Below, piece after piece: positions 1-12,800 of a DNA stretch of 64,000 bases (position 1 is the first letter of the stretch; each line of letters starts with the position of its first letter). A program made the position numbers and the translations under genes. Origin of the DNA: Liolophura sinensis (lineage: Eukaryota; Mollusca; Polyplacophora; Chitonida; Chitonidae); NCBI RefSeq assembly GCF_032854445.1, contig NC_088300.1, positions 682,001 to 746,000 on the forward strand, in the 5' to 3' direction. The notes under the pieces are model-generated. The model saw only the letters and a list, made by a program, of their open reading frames with translations. It was not told the DNA's origin and searched no databases.

Positions 1-74
1 TGACAGCTCTGTGTATACTCTCATTACTTGAGAAACATCCATTCTGTCTATGGACATGAACAGAGTTATCTCAC

Positions 75-3000
75 CTTAGGAGTTTCATAATGGTCATGTT
101 ATTCTGGCACAGAGACTCATTTGTCTTGCTTGCCCCCACAATGTCACTGATAAATGTGGGCCAGTTTCTGGGCCACTCATACTTTAGGATCTGTCAATAT
201 AACATAAACACCAAATCAATGCACCGTGTATTCCTTATAAAAGCTATTCAGATAAATAGACAAAAGGACTCAATAATGAATTACACAAATTCGTCAACAA
301 GTTACGCTTATTCACATTAAAACAGAGCAAACGTGATTGTAAAAATGAAAAGAATGAATGAGTGGAGCTGAACATCATATTTATTTATTTGACTGGTGTT
401 GCTGTGCTCAAAAATATTTCACTTATACAACGGTGGCCAGCAATATGGTGAGAGGAAACCCATAACCATCCGCAGGTTGCTGGCAGATTCTCTCACTTGC
501 AGTCAGGGAGGAAGCCAGTATGAGCTGGACTTAAAGTCACAGAGACAGCATTTGTGAGAGGCTCCTGGAACTCTATATAAGTGTTTTCATAACAGTGTTG
601 GCAACATTAACAGAACATAAAATAAATTTTCAGTTCACCCTTAATCCCCACAAGAACATGGAAATGCATAGGAAAGTCCTCACCTGCACCAGTATCATAT
701 TCAGTTTACCAAGGTAAACTTTTTCTCTTTCCAAGAGATTGGGATCTGAAGATGTTTTGATTATCAGTCCCACAATATACTTCTTGATTCCTGTCCGAAA
801 AAGACAAAACAAGAATGTCTCAAAATCAATAAAACTGAACACAAAGATTTACAAAGGCATGGGAATGGATTCTACATATTGTTATCCAAAGACACTTTCT
901 TTATACAATGGCTGATAAAAGTTTCTTCAATTCATCTGGCAAAGAATCTTTACCTTCACACTGTGGTCTTGGTAATACTTTCCACCTGGTTTTTATGACA
1001 TTTTCTAATATCTGTAGGGCATAGTACTTTGTCTGTTGGTTACTTGAATATTCTAAGATAGTGTCCACTCGCGTCCAGGCATCAGGATGTTCCTTCAAGT
1101 TGGTGAGAACTTCCTGGGCCATCCTCTGTTGCTGTAAAGTATACAGTAGAGAGTGTGAATACATGCATCTGTAAAGGTCTGTGTCATACAAGAGGCCAAC
1201 CTATCAACATCCACAAAATCTATCACTGAAATGATCCACTAGCCTTCGTGATAATACTTCACTTATACAGTATGACGGCAGCCAGCATTATGGTGGGTGG
1301 AAACTCACGACCATCTGCAGGTTGCTGGCAGACCTTCCCACGTACGACCGGAGAGGAAGCTTGCATGAACTGCACACGAGCTCACAATGACCGCATTGGT
1401 GGGAGGCTCCTGGGTCACTGCGCCGTGCTGGCGAGCTAACCCCCTCGGCTGCGGAGGCTCAATTGTTTACTTATATGATTGGTGTTTAAGGCCGCCCTGA
1501 AAGTTTTATAACTGATCCTGTTTATGGAGGAAACGGGGCACTGCTTGTGCGTCATTTATAGTCAAGCACTAGGGAGCTTTCAAGGTAAGCCGTTAGTCCT
1601 CCCTAAATACAGCACTTTTGCCACTCTAAAAACCTGACTTTCTGATATATATGTCTATGTACAATATCCGGTATTATGTATTTAGAAATTATTTCATGTT
1701 GTTGACATGCAAAACTTGCATGTTTTCTCAGCACAAAAGACAATTCTGGCAGACTCATACATTTCAGTACCTCAAAATTTACACTGTAAATGAAATTGGC
1801 AAGGTACATAATACATACATTGCTACAGGGTTCATACAAAAATATGAAAATGAAATTCAAGGAGTATTTCATGTTGTTGACATGAAAAACTTGCATGTTT
1901 TCTCAGCACAAAAGACAATTCTGGCAGACTCATACATTTCAGTACCTCAAAATTTACACTGACTGTAAATGTAACTGGCAAGGTACAAGACACATATTGC
2001 TACAGATTCATACAGATATATGAAAATGAAATTCAAGGAGTATTTCATGTTGCTGACATGAAAAACTTGCATGTTTTCTCAGCACAAAAGACAATTCTGG
2101 CAGACTCATACATTTCAGTACCTCAAAATTTACACTGACTGTAAATGTAATTGGCAAGGTACAAGACACATATTGCTACAGGGTTCATACAGATATATGA
2201 AAATGAAATTCAAGGAGTATTTCATGTTGTTGACATGAAAAACTTGCATGTTTTCTCAGCACAAAAGACAATTCTGGCAGATTCATACATTTCAGTACTT
2301 TGAAATTTACACTGACTGTAAATGTAATTGGCAAGGTACAAGACACACATGCTGCTACAGGGTTCATACAGGTATATGAAAATAAAATTCAAGGAGTTTT
2401 CCAGGAGTTTTTTGTCATTTTCAAGGCTAGTTTAAACATACCATGGTTCAAATTACAGACTATATTTTAAGTCTGAATTATAGAGGCTTTAATTTACATG
2501 TATGCTTGCTTTTGCAAGAAATATCTGCCCCTCACCTATGTAATGTGACACTTTCTTTGACCCGGCCTTGGCTCAGTCAAATAATGAACACCATATATCA
2601 TTATGCACGGCTTCCACTGGGTCAGTATTTTTTTTAGCCAGTCACTTTAGCCACTCATCAGATTTTGTAGTAAATATTATTTTTCTTTAGCCATACTTCC
2701 TAAGCGGCCATGACTCTTCTAGGTCTCCTTCTGTAATTCGTTTTTACCTGCCTTGGTGTAGCTGCTAGAATCAGATTGGTCTCTTCCGGCTATATCAGGA
2801 GTTTATCAAATGTTACATTTAGAACAATTGCCCTCAAAATAATGAACCAATGCTTGGCAGCATGTTTTTGTTTTTTGAAAAAAAAAAATCAATCCTTCTT
2901 TCAACCTATCTGTAGGATCCTAGTAAAATGTAATTTCCTCTATCAGAAGAAAGTGTTACGAAATTGATTCCTACATTCAGTTTATTTAAATGCAACATTA

Positions 3001-4030
3001 TGATCAGTACATTGGTGTAGCACAGTCTGACAGGAGAAAATGAGAAGGCACACACATTTATGTAACAGCACATATTCTGAAACATTCAATTTACTTCGTA
3101 TCCAAAAAAATAGTTTATTAAGTGAAAAACTTTAAATTTTTCATGGGAGGTGAATTCATTTACAGGTGTTACTCTACCTTGATTTATTTCCCTTGATAAT
3201 TTTTTTTTTTTTTTTTTTACAATTGGCAATGTAAGGCATTCCCCAAAAATGCCATGATTCTCATTCGTTATTTAACAAAAATGATTTCAAGCGTTATTTA
3301 ATGTAAGTCAACTTGCAACAATGCTGAGCCCCCTTTGTAGATTTCTGTCAAGTAATCGCCATACAAGTGTGTTGTTGTTGATTCACCAAAATGAGGCCCT
3401 GAAAGTCCTTGGATAAATTGAGTTATACAATAACTAGGCTATTGTGAAATGTTTTGTATTTCATAGAGGTGTATTGTACAAGGACATACTGTGTTGAAAA
3501 TCCGTACTGGACGAGACCCGTAAACCTCGGCCAAACTGGTCACTGCTAAACAAAGACGAAGATGCACAAAGTGCTGGCTAAATTGGTCACTGCTAAACAA
3601 AGACGAAGAGGCACAAAGTGCTGGCTAAATTTCCAATTATTTAATGGGCATTTGTCATTCTATCAGTGATGGCATGAGGCATATACATGTATATTACTGG
3701 TCCAGTGGAACACAAATATGACCAGTAAAAATACATAGTTATTTGATCCGATGTCCAGATCCCTGAAGCAGTTTGTACAATGTGTGAAAAACAGGTGATA
3801 TGAGACAGGTATTTGGAAAGATGAAACAAACAAAAGGACATGACGGCATGCAGTCCACTGACGAATGATCATTCCATTAACTTTCTGTCTGATATACTTA
3901 CCTGTGGCCCTTCTCCATTGTACATGCATGTTACAATGTTGTCCAGTAAGTTGATGTCGAGCTTCTGGTTGAAGTCCAGGAGCTTGGCAGCCTCTTCTGG
4001 GTATGAGGAGTTCATTACCACAGGCGGCAT
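75..4030 (-). CDS. XPO1: Exportin-1 (CRM1), N-terminal part, 3' end beyond the window
   Basis: Nuclear export receptor of the importin-beta (karyopherin) family that carries leucine-rich NES cargo out of the nucleus with Ran-GTP. Four coding exons are visible on the minus strand: 4030-3902 (starts with [23 protein letters not shown]), 1131-954, 790-684 and 190-75. Together they give 176 codons plus 2 nt, with phases 0, 1, 0 and 2 that join cleanly. Diagnostic stretches are [69 protein letters not shown] and [19 protein letters not shown], all close to vertebrate XPO1. They cover the Ran-binding N-terminal HEAT repeats. The ATG exon probably starts at an acceptor directly abutting the ATG. The next exon would start with the T of a split Ser codon and lies left of base 1. 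The family is about 1,070 aa, so roughly one sixth is present. Confidence 0.96.
377..575 (-). mobile_element. tRNA-derived SINE, diverged copy
   Basis: Shares the core 'cttataca-cggtggccagcaatatggtgagaggaaac...gcaggttgctgg...gaagccag...gagctggac' with other copies in this window (1,245; 24,055; 41,858), with a TTTATTTATTT tail. The tail lies at the low-coordinate end, so the element reads on the minus strand. It is an intronic insertion in XPO1. Confidence 0.7.
1245..1460 (-). mobile_element. tRNA-derived SINE
   Basis: A near full-length copy of the same family in the XPO1 intron upstream of exon 1131-954. The body 'acgacggcagccagcattatggtgg' relative is present, followed by the region that on the minus strand forms the tRNA-like head. 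Confidence 0.75.
1686..2392. repeat. Four tandem copies of a ~177-bp repeat in an XPO1 intron
   Basis: Copies begin near 1,686, 1,860, 2,036 and 2,212. Each contains 'catgttgttgacatg', 'gcatgttttctcagcac', 'agacaattctggcag' and 'ttggcaaggtac'. The 15-mer CATGTTGTTGACATG is itself an inverted repeat. The copies are highly similar, which points to recent tandem duplication. Short ORFs across them on both strands are by-products. Confidence 0.92.
3525..3628. repeat. Two-copy ~47-bp tandem duplication
   Basis: The block 'ggtcactgctaaacaaagac' plus 'gcacaaagtgctggctaaat' occurs twice back to back in the XPO1 intron. Confidence 0.8.
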
Positions 4031-4549
4031 CTATACGATTTCCCCTTAAACCATTGAAGAAAAAGCCTTAAACAAAAATGATCACAAAATCAGAGATTTT
4101 CTACAACAACTCCTACTGTACATACCAATATTCGCATTAAAAAGCAACATTAACTGAGCCACATTAAAATATCCCTTTTGTCTTAACACTGCCTGCTAGA
4201 ATGCATAAACTAATACTGACTGTTATATTAGAATTTAGTTAACAAGCTGGGTCTGTTTAAGTCCCATGGTTTTCTCTTGAAAACAATCCAGAATTTTTTT
4301 TAAATACATCACATATCTAACAGTCTACCTTCCAAATATTTATGTTGACACCATAAAATAAATAATTGCATAAACAAAAATACTGGGTCAGCACAAGAGG
4401 TACCCTGGTCCAAGCTTTGGCTTATGTTTAGAAAGAGTGACATCTCCACAAATTTCACTACCGCCCCATAACACCTACACTATGTTTCATAAATATACGC
4501 ACAAAATGGGATTTAACGTTTGCATAGCGGGTACCTCACACACCTGCCA

Positions 4550-4785
4550 ACACTACCAGTGGTTCAAATCCACCTGTTAAGGCCAATGGAATATCAGTAA
4601 ATCAGATTTGAACCACCCGTTAAGGGCTTGTGGGACATCAATAAAAGCCATTAAGATTTGAACCATGTGTAAAGCGGTAGCAGAGCGGGATATTAGTAAA
4701 AGCCAATAGACTTTGAATCATTGGTTATGAGCTACTGGAATATCAGCAAAAGCCATTATGATATGAATCATCGGTTCTACAGTTA
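4550..4785. repeat. Degenerate ~55-bp tandem repeat
   Basis: About four diverged copies share 'tttgaa(t/c)ca', 'gtta(a/t)gg', 'ggaatatcagtaaa' and 'agccatta(a/t)g'. They lie in the XPO1 intron between its ATG exon and putative first exon. Confidence 0.6.
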
Positions 4786-5240
4786 AATAGTAAAATAATA
4801 TCACCAAAATAAAATTATTTATTAAACTTTTATTCATTTCTGTTTAGTTACCTTAAAAGCTGAACATTTAGAATTATTAGCTACAGATATTTCATGATTC
4901 CTTTAAATTGCTACTGGCCAATATGATTTACAGTCCAAATACCCACAGTATATAATGTGCATTCTAGCAGCCTGGGGATAAATGTGTGTCTGCAATTATA
5001 ACAATTATTAAAATGCATGTATTTAAATATTTTCACTTTGCCAGTATCTCAGATGATCAGCTGTCATCAACTCTGCAGCCATATATTTATTTCTGGCTAT
5101 GTCAAACACCACATGGTCAAATAGAAGGGCTTCAAATATGCTCAGTTTCTCTCTTTAAAATATTTTCTATGACAAAATCTTTCATGAAGTTAATATTTAG
5201 GTAACGGTTAAGTACACAGCCAATAATGTGCTCACATATA

Positions 5241-5266
5241 AGATATATATATATATATATATATAC
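5241..5266. repeat. (TA)n microsatellite
   Basis: An uninterrupted run of about 12 TA dinucleotides in the XPO1 5' intron. Confidence 0.9.
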
Positions 5267-6068
5267 TAGTTTCAGGCAGTTAGGCAGGGGGTGTTTTGAC
5301 CTGATATCGCCTGTAAGTCTGTGGTGATGTGACTTGGGACTTGGATAGTTTCATCAGTATCTAACTCTACTTAACACCTCACTCTGTTCAACACTTTTAC
5401 CATGAAGTACACAAATCACTTGTAGCATTGTACGAAGGACACGTTAAACTGGCGATAGTAAGATTAAAATCAATACAATCGGAGATTCACTACAGGTATA
5501 GTTGGAAAATGTTGCAATTATTTCCGTGAGTAACCAGAACACGGTTGGATTTTACTAGTATTAAACCGGTTTATGAAAACCAATCGATGCGCATATTGTA
5601 TTCACCCATGTGACCAAAAGCAAAACAGTATTCTTTTTTATTAATCGAATGATCACTGTCTCTCATTCAGAACAAATTCCACATAGAAAAATCGCTCTTC
5701 TGCTCAATTAACAATATTCACACATTTCTGAGTCTTTAAAATGCACGTTCATGAAATTAAGTGGAATACACTGTTTACTATGTAGCACCACTATGAGGGT
5801 AAGACTCATAAACATAGTGGTGGGTCAGTGGAAATTTCCATCACACACAAGACGACTGACGCGCGCTTTCTCTTGTATGAACGTTATCGTACACCTATGC
5901 CTGCTTCGATACCACTAAGCCTATCAGAGCCACTTCCGTTGTTTACAATTCTCAAAATGGCGGCCCCCATGAAAACATACGTACTGCGTTACAGAAAGGC
6001 TTAGAACACACTTAAAAGCCCAAAAGTGAAGTTTAAACCATCAAAAATACACTAGAACGATACTTTAC

Positions 6069-6170
6069 CTTGTGTTCAGTCAACTCGCTGTTTTCTGTCC
6101 CAACCCATAAGAAAACTAACGTTCTTTCCAACCGGTTGGAACTGGAACATGTTCGCCATAGTCGTTTATT
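6069..6170 (-). promoter_or_regulatory. XPO1: Probable XPO1 noncoding first exon and promoter region
   Basis: On the minus strand a good donor (ACACAAG|GTAAAG) ends a possible exon at 6069, about 2 kb upstream of the XPO1 ATG exon. XPO1 commonly has a noncoding first exon, so this is the likely 5' UTR exon. The exon's 5' end is not determined. Nearby are CpG-containing sequence and CCGGTT/GGAAC motifs at about 6,130-6,145. A second 'aaaatggcggcccc' block lies at about 5,955. The transcription start is inferred, not seen. Confidence 0.45.
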
Positions 6171-7435
6171 TTCGGTATTTTCCGTAATGTTGTTATTTGA
6201 GAATTATTTTTTCTTATGAACTGATATTTTTGGGATGAACTTTAAATTTAAGAAATTCGTTTATTTATGCAACAAAGGGGGGAAAAAAGAATGAACTTAG
6301 ATAGCTACTTAGTAGTCGGGAATGACTTGTTCTGCGGAATGATACCACAAATGGGTTAAATGTCGCATCAATGGACTTTCAAGGTTGATAAGCACAGAGA
6401 CAAACCATGTTCGACCTTTTAGTCTATTGTGGTGGGTTGAACCCATCTAAAACGGATGATAGTGGGCGCACTTGATTTAAGTAGACTAAAAATTACACAT
6501 ATATAACGTGACGCCACTATTACAAAAGATGTACATTCCCAAGAGGCATTTTCTAGGGCTTCAGCAACAACTGTAAAACTTGCGCCACGTAAAGTAGACC
6601 GCATAGTTTCGCATCTTATAAACCCACAGTTAAAACAGTGTGTGATGAAGTAGTACTACATGGTCATATACTGCACCTAACTCTTGTGTCTGGGTGTTTT
6701 TCTGCAGTGGCATGTGGAATTCTGTGAAGGACATAATTTTTTGTTGACATTATAATGTTATTGTGGGAAAAAGTAGTCCGTATCCTGTCAGCACGTTTTC
6801 GTTTTCTCACTGAAATCGGAGGAGGAATGGCGAGTACAAGTACAACCCATAATTTTTATTCCCCGGGAGTTTCAAGTTCGTGTCAGAACTGTACCAAGAC
6901 ATTATTGTCAACTTATTCAGTTTTTTTTAACAATTAAGGGACGTCAAGTGAGCATCATACAATACTTTTAAAGCTTGGAAAATCGTGTCGGTTTCACAGT
7001 CATGTTAGTCCAAATTCTAATGAATGTAAACCGGGTTAAACCAGTGGAATCCACAAATTGACACGCTTGGTGAGTTGCAAGGGGAAAGAATTAGTGACAA
7101 ATGCTGCATTTCTATTCATCCGTCGGCTGGTTGTTGGTTGTTGGTTGTGTATCAATCATGCAAGCTTAAATCTAAAACGTATAATTTCTGTTCACTCCAG
7201 AAATACGACGAACAGAGAAATAATACAAGCACAACTGATTATTTTGCCTACACTTCTTCTGACCAAATTTACCTTAAGCAATTAAGGTTTGCGCATTCCC
7301 ATGTGACCGTTTGCTTCGCAGCTTGAAAATGTCCAAGTTTGTAAGGTAATGACTTTTTTTTTTGTCACAACTTTACATAGCACGATAAGCAACTCCTCAA
7401 AATAACTAGCAGAATGTGATGGAAAAAACTGATCA

Positions 7436-7623
7436 TATAGGGCCTATGAGAGACACAAGTTCACAGGAATTCTGCATGGAGGTGCTCACGCATGTACCTG
7501 AAGTTAAGGTTAGAAAATGCTCTATTCACCCAACACTCATGCGCACAGGCCGTATACTTCCAGGATATGTGCAAGCTCCCCATGTGAAACTCTCGAGAAC
7601 TCGTACCTCTCATAGGCCCTATA
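7436..7623. mobile_element. Candidate MITE with 17-bp perfect terminal inverted repeats
   Basis: TATAGGGCCTATGAGAG at 7,436-7,452 is matched perfectly and inverted at 7,607-7,623. Partial complementarity continues inward for about 12 more bases. The 188-bp size, lack of coding content and palindromic ends fit a short nonautonomous DNA transposon. No target-site duplication longer than TA is evident. Confidence 0.6.
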
Positions 7624-8639
7624 CCCTAAACCCTTTCCAATTCTGCCATCTGATATTGATAATTGAGTAATGACAGTGTCATGGACTGAAACATGCAGAA
7701 CTTTTCAATATTTCCACTTAATGAGCCAGACAAAGATACAAAACAAGCATTTTGTAGTTCTCAGTAGGGCACTGTATTCTTGAAGATTTCTAACAGTGTC
7801 AGATCAGTCCTTTAAAGTTTATTGTTTATCTTAGTTACACGTTCCTGTCTTAAGAATTTCATCAGTTTTGCCATTGCTATTTCCAAAATGTCTCTTTAAG
7901 TTCACATTGGTTTCGATGAAACAAGGTGGTAAATCTTGCGATGTAACGCAAGTGAAAGGCATGATTTTGCGGTAGTTGCTAGATGGAATATACATCTTGA
8001 ATAGTGCTGCCTTTAGCAGCTACCAGTACTGTTAGTTTGGGAGACCCATCATGAACTTGTGAGAAAGGGCTAAAAGTCTTATTTGGCTTATTTATACATG
8101 TACTGTGTGAGAAATAGAAAGAGCACGTCTTAGTCCATGGTAGCCAAGAAATCAGCTGTGGACATTTAAGATTGTGTAAAGCCTAGTTGGCAGTGGTAAA
8201 TATAAGCCATTATTAGATCGGATTTTCAGTCATTGTCTTAGCACATAATTAGGTCAGTCTAAATCGGTGATCATTTTATAAAAATTGTGTACTTCATCAA
8301 TATATTGGTAGGGATTATAGCAGTGCAGTATAAACCAAGATACGGTTGCAGACAAATTTTCAGAAGAAACAAAATTTTTCCATTTTCAGAGATTGTGGGC
8401 ATTTTTTTTTCTTTGAACAGTGCTTTAGGTTTTTGAGCACTATTATATCCACTGCAAGAGGAAGTAGTTCAGATACTTGTCTTTCATTGGCTGGCACACA
8501 GGAGGTGCAGGTTTATTCCTGGCCTTGGACACAGATTTTGTGTATTCCCGTGATCTCACTGCTTATAGGGCCTTTGTAACAATGTGCTGTCAGTGGGTTT
8601 GTGTGGCTATTCACAGAGTCTGACTTTCTTTGAAAACCA

Positions 8640-8815
8640 CTTATCTCCCACCAATAGGTTGTTAACATATGTACCTCACAGATGGGAACGTTTGTCAGAA
8701 ATCTGCCTAAGATCAGTGATTTAGTGCACCGATAAAATTTATCGCCGTCATTTAAATAAAAAATTGTTGAGTACATGTATATGACGTTGGACAAGAATCA
8801 AGTAAATAAGTAAAT
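8640..8815 (+). mobile_element. Heavily diverged SINE-family fragment
   Basis: A weak match to the SINE tail order: 'gggaacgtttgtcag', 'gccgtcatttaaat', 'ttgttgagtaca', then a 'aagtaaataagtaaata' tail. Confidence 0.4.
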
Positions 8816-8821
8816 ACCAAA

Positions 8822-9142
8822 GCAAATATGTCTGCTTCGGGAGCGGTAGGTCCAGGGTCAATCCTGGATCGAGTCCATAAAACAGGAAGTTATAACAGCA
8901 TCGCTTGGCATTCAGCGTGAAGGGGATAGTGCAAGGACTGGTTGACCCGTATCAGTATAATGGCTCGGGCAAGGCGGCTTACTTGACATCGGTCAGGCGT
9001 CTCAGTGAAGCAGCACTAGATAAAAGAGGGGTGGAAATCCGCCATGCAATAAGGAGGCACATTACATGCACTCTAAGGATTCCTTCGTCGTCATAGGACT
9101 GAAAAATTGTTAAGTACCACAAGCACTCACTCAGTCACTCAC
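8822..9142 (+). mobile_element. Second SINE-like element (tRNA-like B box, 'cgtcgtcat...ctgaaaaattgttaagt' tail)
   Basis: Contains 'ggtccagggtcaatcctgg', which resembles a degenerate pol III B box. Next come 'ggttgacccgtatcag', 'tggctcgggcaaggc' and a tail with 'ctgaaaaattgttaagta' followed by CACT/CACTCA repeats. A reverse-oriented piece of the same tail lies at 47,186-47,250. I recall this tail type from mollusc genomes. Confidence 0.65.
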
Positions 9143-9894
9143 CAAAGCAAATAATTTTAGAATGTTAGACCCAAAAGTTGTCTAGCATTGGTATCATCTT
9201 ATGACTATTGTGCAGGATTCTTGTGAGAGAGTGATAAATGTATTTCAGTAGTTTAGGGAATACTGGAGGCGATAAATGTACCGGGAGCTGAGGGAGCATG
9301 GATGTTAAACCTTTGTCTGGGGCAGCATAGATCCTCCACATTAGGGGGGTCTCTTTGTTGTGTAAACATTCTAACATTTACATTGCATGCAAGCGCAAGC
9401 ACAAAAATTCTTTTTAGGACAAAATTGTTTTTTAAATGAACTTTCACAAAGCTATGTGTGTTTAATGTTAAGAATCTGCCTTGTCCGTTACAGCTCTTGA
9501 GACATCCTAGGACAAGTGAAAATTTATTCATGGCTTCCCTACATCAGCATCATGCTGATAAAAATGAAATTTGAACCACGACGAAGAAGTTGCGCAGATG
9601 ATCCAGCAGTTTTCTACAAGGAGAAAGGTGACAGGTCAATGATGTCAGTTGGCAACACTGCAGTTGAAAGTCAGCATATCATAGTGCTGAAGTGATCTAA
9701 CAGCTTGTCAGACTTACTTGTATGATTCTTGTGCTATCTACTTTTGCATCACTACAATTTACGCAGTTATGATATGATTGTCCAAAAAAAAAAAACGTGC
9801 AAAAGCACCATTCCCTAGTCAAAGTCTGTCACAGACAGGCAAATGTTTGCCTAAAATTCACTCAGAAATACAGGCCTCCTCTGCCAGTGCAGCT

Positions 9895-12800
9895 ATGTCC
9901 AAAATTGAAGGAGAGAGTAGAGATTCAAGAACAGTTGTTGAAAGAGTAAAAACCTGTTCTGAAACTAGAACAATTTGTACTGAAAGCACATCTTTGAATG
10001 AAAGCTCAGAGCGTCAGCAAACCGCGCCAACAGTTGTGTTAGCTTCTCCGTCTGATAATGGGGCGCAGGAGTTTGTTCTTGTGCGCTGGATGCACCCAAA
10101 GATGTCAGTGCCTCTGCTTGTGTTAGCTGGGGACTCAGATAAAGCTGGTGTGGAGGGAAGAGGGGCACTGACTGACCAGCTGACGCTGAATGGGGCACGT
10201 TCACAGATTGATGGACATGCGATGACCAGTAGCACAGCTAGCTTTATTAGCCTGCAGCAATGTCCTTCCCAGCAGCCCAGGCTTGTTAAGTCATCTGGCA
10301 AGCACAGGAACAAGGTTGAGATGGATGGTCAGTCGGCCAATAAAATGGTCACTGTGAAGAATGGAGGAAAATATCCCAGAGGTGCTAAGGAAAAGCATCC
10401 AACAGGTACATGTATAGGCCAGTGTGTTGTGGCTTACATGGGACTTTTACCTCCAGTACTAAGCAATGTGACATACAAGCAAAGGTTTGATACTATTTGA
10501 ATTTGTAAAGGTGCGTTAATAGGCTTTTAAGGTAAAAGTGTGTTCCCTTATAAGCTCAGTTGTTTTATTGATCATTCTGTTATATTGGCTTTTAAGGTAT
10601 CAAATTTCCTTTGAGTAAGTTATCTGTTAGCCATTTTGGGTATACATTATGTTTCTAGATAAATGCACATTTGAGATGCCTGTTAAATTTTGTATTTTCA
10701 TCACCTTTTAAATCTATAAAAAAAGTTGCAACCAATTTCTTGAAGTGCCTCTTAACACAAAGTACCTCTTGACCCTAGGCTTTGTCATGGGGATATCAGC
10801 TATATTGTAGGAGTTACCTCCCCTGGGTTAACAGCATTTTTTCTCCTCAAAAAATTTGCTTCGTCAGATTTTTCAGATAGCACGTTGTATAGCGTGTGAC
10901 TCCATGTGATTCCTGGATTGCGGCCTTTATCAAATGTTACTTCCAAATGTATACTGATGGACAGATATTAGGATACGAATATTGAAAAGATCTCACAGGT
11001 CGTTGTGCAGTGTTTTGATTATACAACTTTGAAAATGTCTTTATGACGTCATAAATCAGTTTTCTGTAAATGTTTCATGTATTTTCTTCTTTTAGAGAAG
11101 TTGTTTATCTGTGAAGTGGAGGGATGTGGACGGTCTTTCTCCTCCATGGGTTACCTGAGGTACCATCAAGCTGTCCATGAAGGCAAGAAGTCACTGAAAT
11201 GCACGTATGAAGGCTGTGATAGGAAGTTCTCATGGCCAGCACATTTGAAATATCATTTGCTAACTCACACGTAAGATTTCAACTATTTGTACGTCTTTGA
11301 AGAGCAGTTTTAGGAGTTATAGGTAGAGGCCAGAGTGAAGGAGTTGTGATCAAGTGGTCATGTAATACAATTTTGGGTTTTACTGTAAATCTTCAACCTT
11401 TTCAGTGGTAAATGACCTAAAGTTTCGCTCATTTCATTACCCTGCATGACACTTAGTATCTCTGGTTACTAATTCTAGCCACATGGGGCCAAGTCACTGA
11501 AAGCGAGGTGTACAGGTCTCCTGACGAATAGGCCTACATGTACATCTCTAAACATACACATGAATGAAATGGAAGAAAGTATTAAGACAGACAGTTTCAA
11601 CTACAAACCTTTAAATTCCAAACAGTGTCTGAAAGCATTATCACGCCAAACAAGGAATGTACATGCACAGTGTACACTGCTGACGAGCTGATTATTCTGG
11701 TTAGGCCAACATGGAAGTCACTTCACACTGTTGTCTGGTGAACGCTTGTCTGCTGAGGGCCCTCATTATGCAACAAATATGTGTACAAGTGTATCTTAAC
11801 TAAAAATGAATTTCACTAAGAAATATGTGTCATCAGCTCTCATTGTCCATGTAATTCCAATTTAGTATGTCAGTCTACACTTACATTTTGTTTCATTACC
11901 ATCGGAAGTGTCCTATTGCAGAAGAGTTCTTTTTCCCGCGTCTGTAAAAGAGGAACCTCCATTAAACACAGAAAATATACTCCACATGAGGTTTTCGAAA
12001 ACTACCACGATTTACTTTTACCCCTTTTCAGGAGCACTGTGCAAGTCTGGCATATTGGAAGATGGGATTTGGTTGGGTTGTTTTCACATTAGGAGTTCGT
12101 ACAACACTGTCACTGGCTTTATAAACAAAATGTGTTATGATTTCCTGTATATAGTTTTACCCAGACTGTGATTTACGTGTCGCAAGCGACAGATAAGATT
12201 AGGATATGAATGGGCAGACACATGGAAATGTTGAGTCCTGTGATTGTGTGTCGCTGGTGTCCACATGGAGATAAAACCAATCTGTATACCTAAATATTCA
12301 TCTGAAGGGACTCAATTAAATATTAGGCAAATTAAGTATTCATGTTTACGAATTATGCGTGGAAGTTGACAGTTGAGAGATTACGTGAAAATGAACAAGA
12401 AACATTTAGCTGCGGCGATGCAGGCATAAGTGTGTAGGTTTCACTTTGATCTCGATTTGACAATAATAACAGTAATACTCAAAGAATGAGGATAGTTCCA
12501 TCCATGGTAATACTCAAAGAATGAGGATAGTTCCATCCGTGGTAATACTCAAAGAATGAGGATAGTTCCATCCGTGGTAGTACTCAAAGAATGAGGATAG
12601 TTCCATCCGTGGTAATACTCAAAGAATGAGGATAGTTCCATCCGTGGTAATACTCAAAGAATGAGGATAGTTCCATCCGTGGTAATACTCAAAGAATGAG
12701 GATAGTTCCATCCGTGGTAATACTCAAAGAATGAGGATAGTTCCATCCGTGGTAATACTCAAAGAATGAGGATAGTTCCATCCGTGGTAGTACTCAAAGA

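Larger units (their letters stand above)
6171..9894. other. Intergenic / ZNF410 5' region, no coding exon recognised
   Basis: This stretch lies between the divergent XPO1 and ZNF410 genes. It is AT-rich, and short ORFs on both strands show no family resemblance. It holds a 17-bp perfect inverted-repeat element (7,436-7,623) and two degenerate SINE-like stretches. A noncoding 5' exon of ZNF410 could lie here, but I could not place one. Confidence 0.5.

Noticed and set aside
8905..9096. 63-codon ORF as a gene
   Set aside because: It lies inside a SINE-like repeat with a shared tail found elsewhere in the window.
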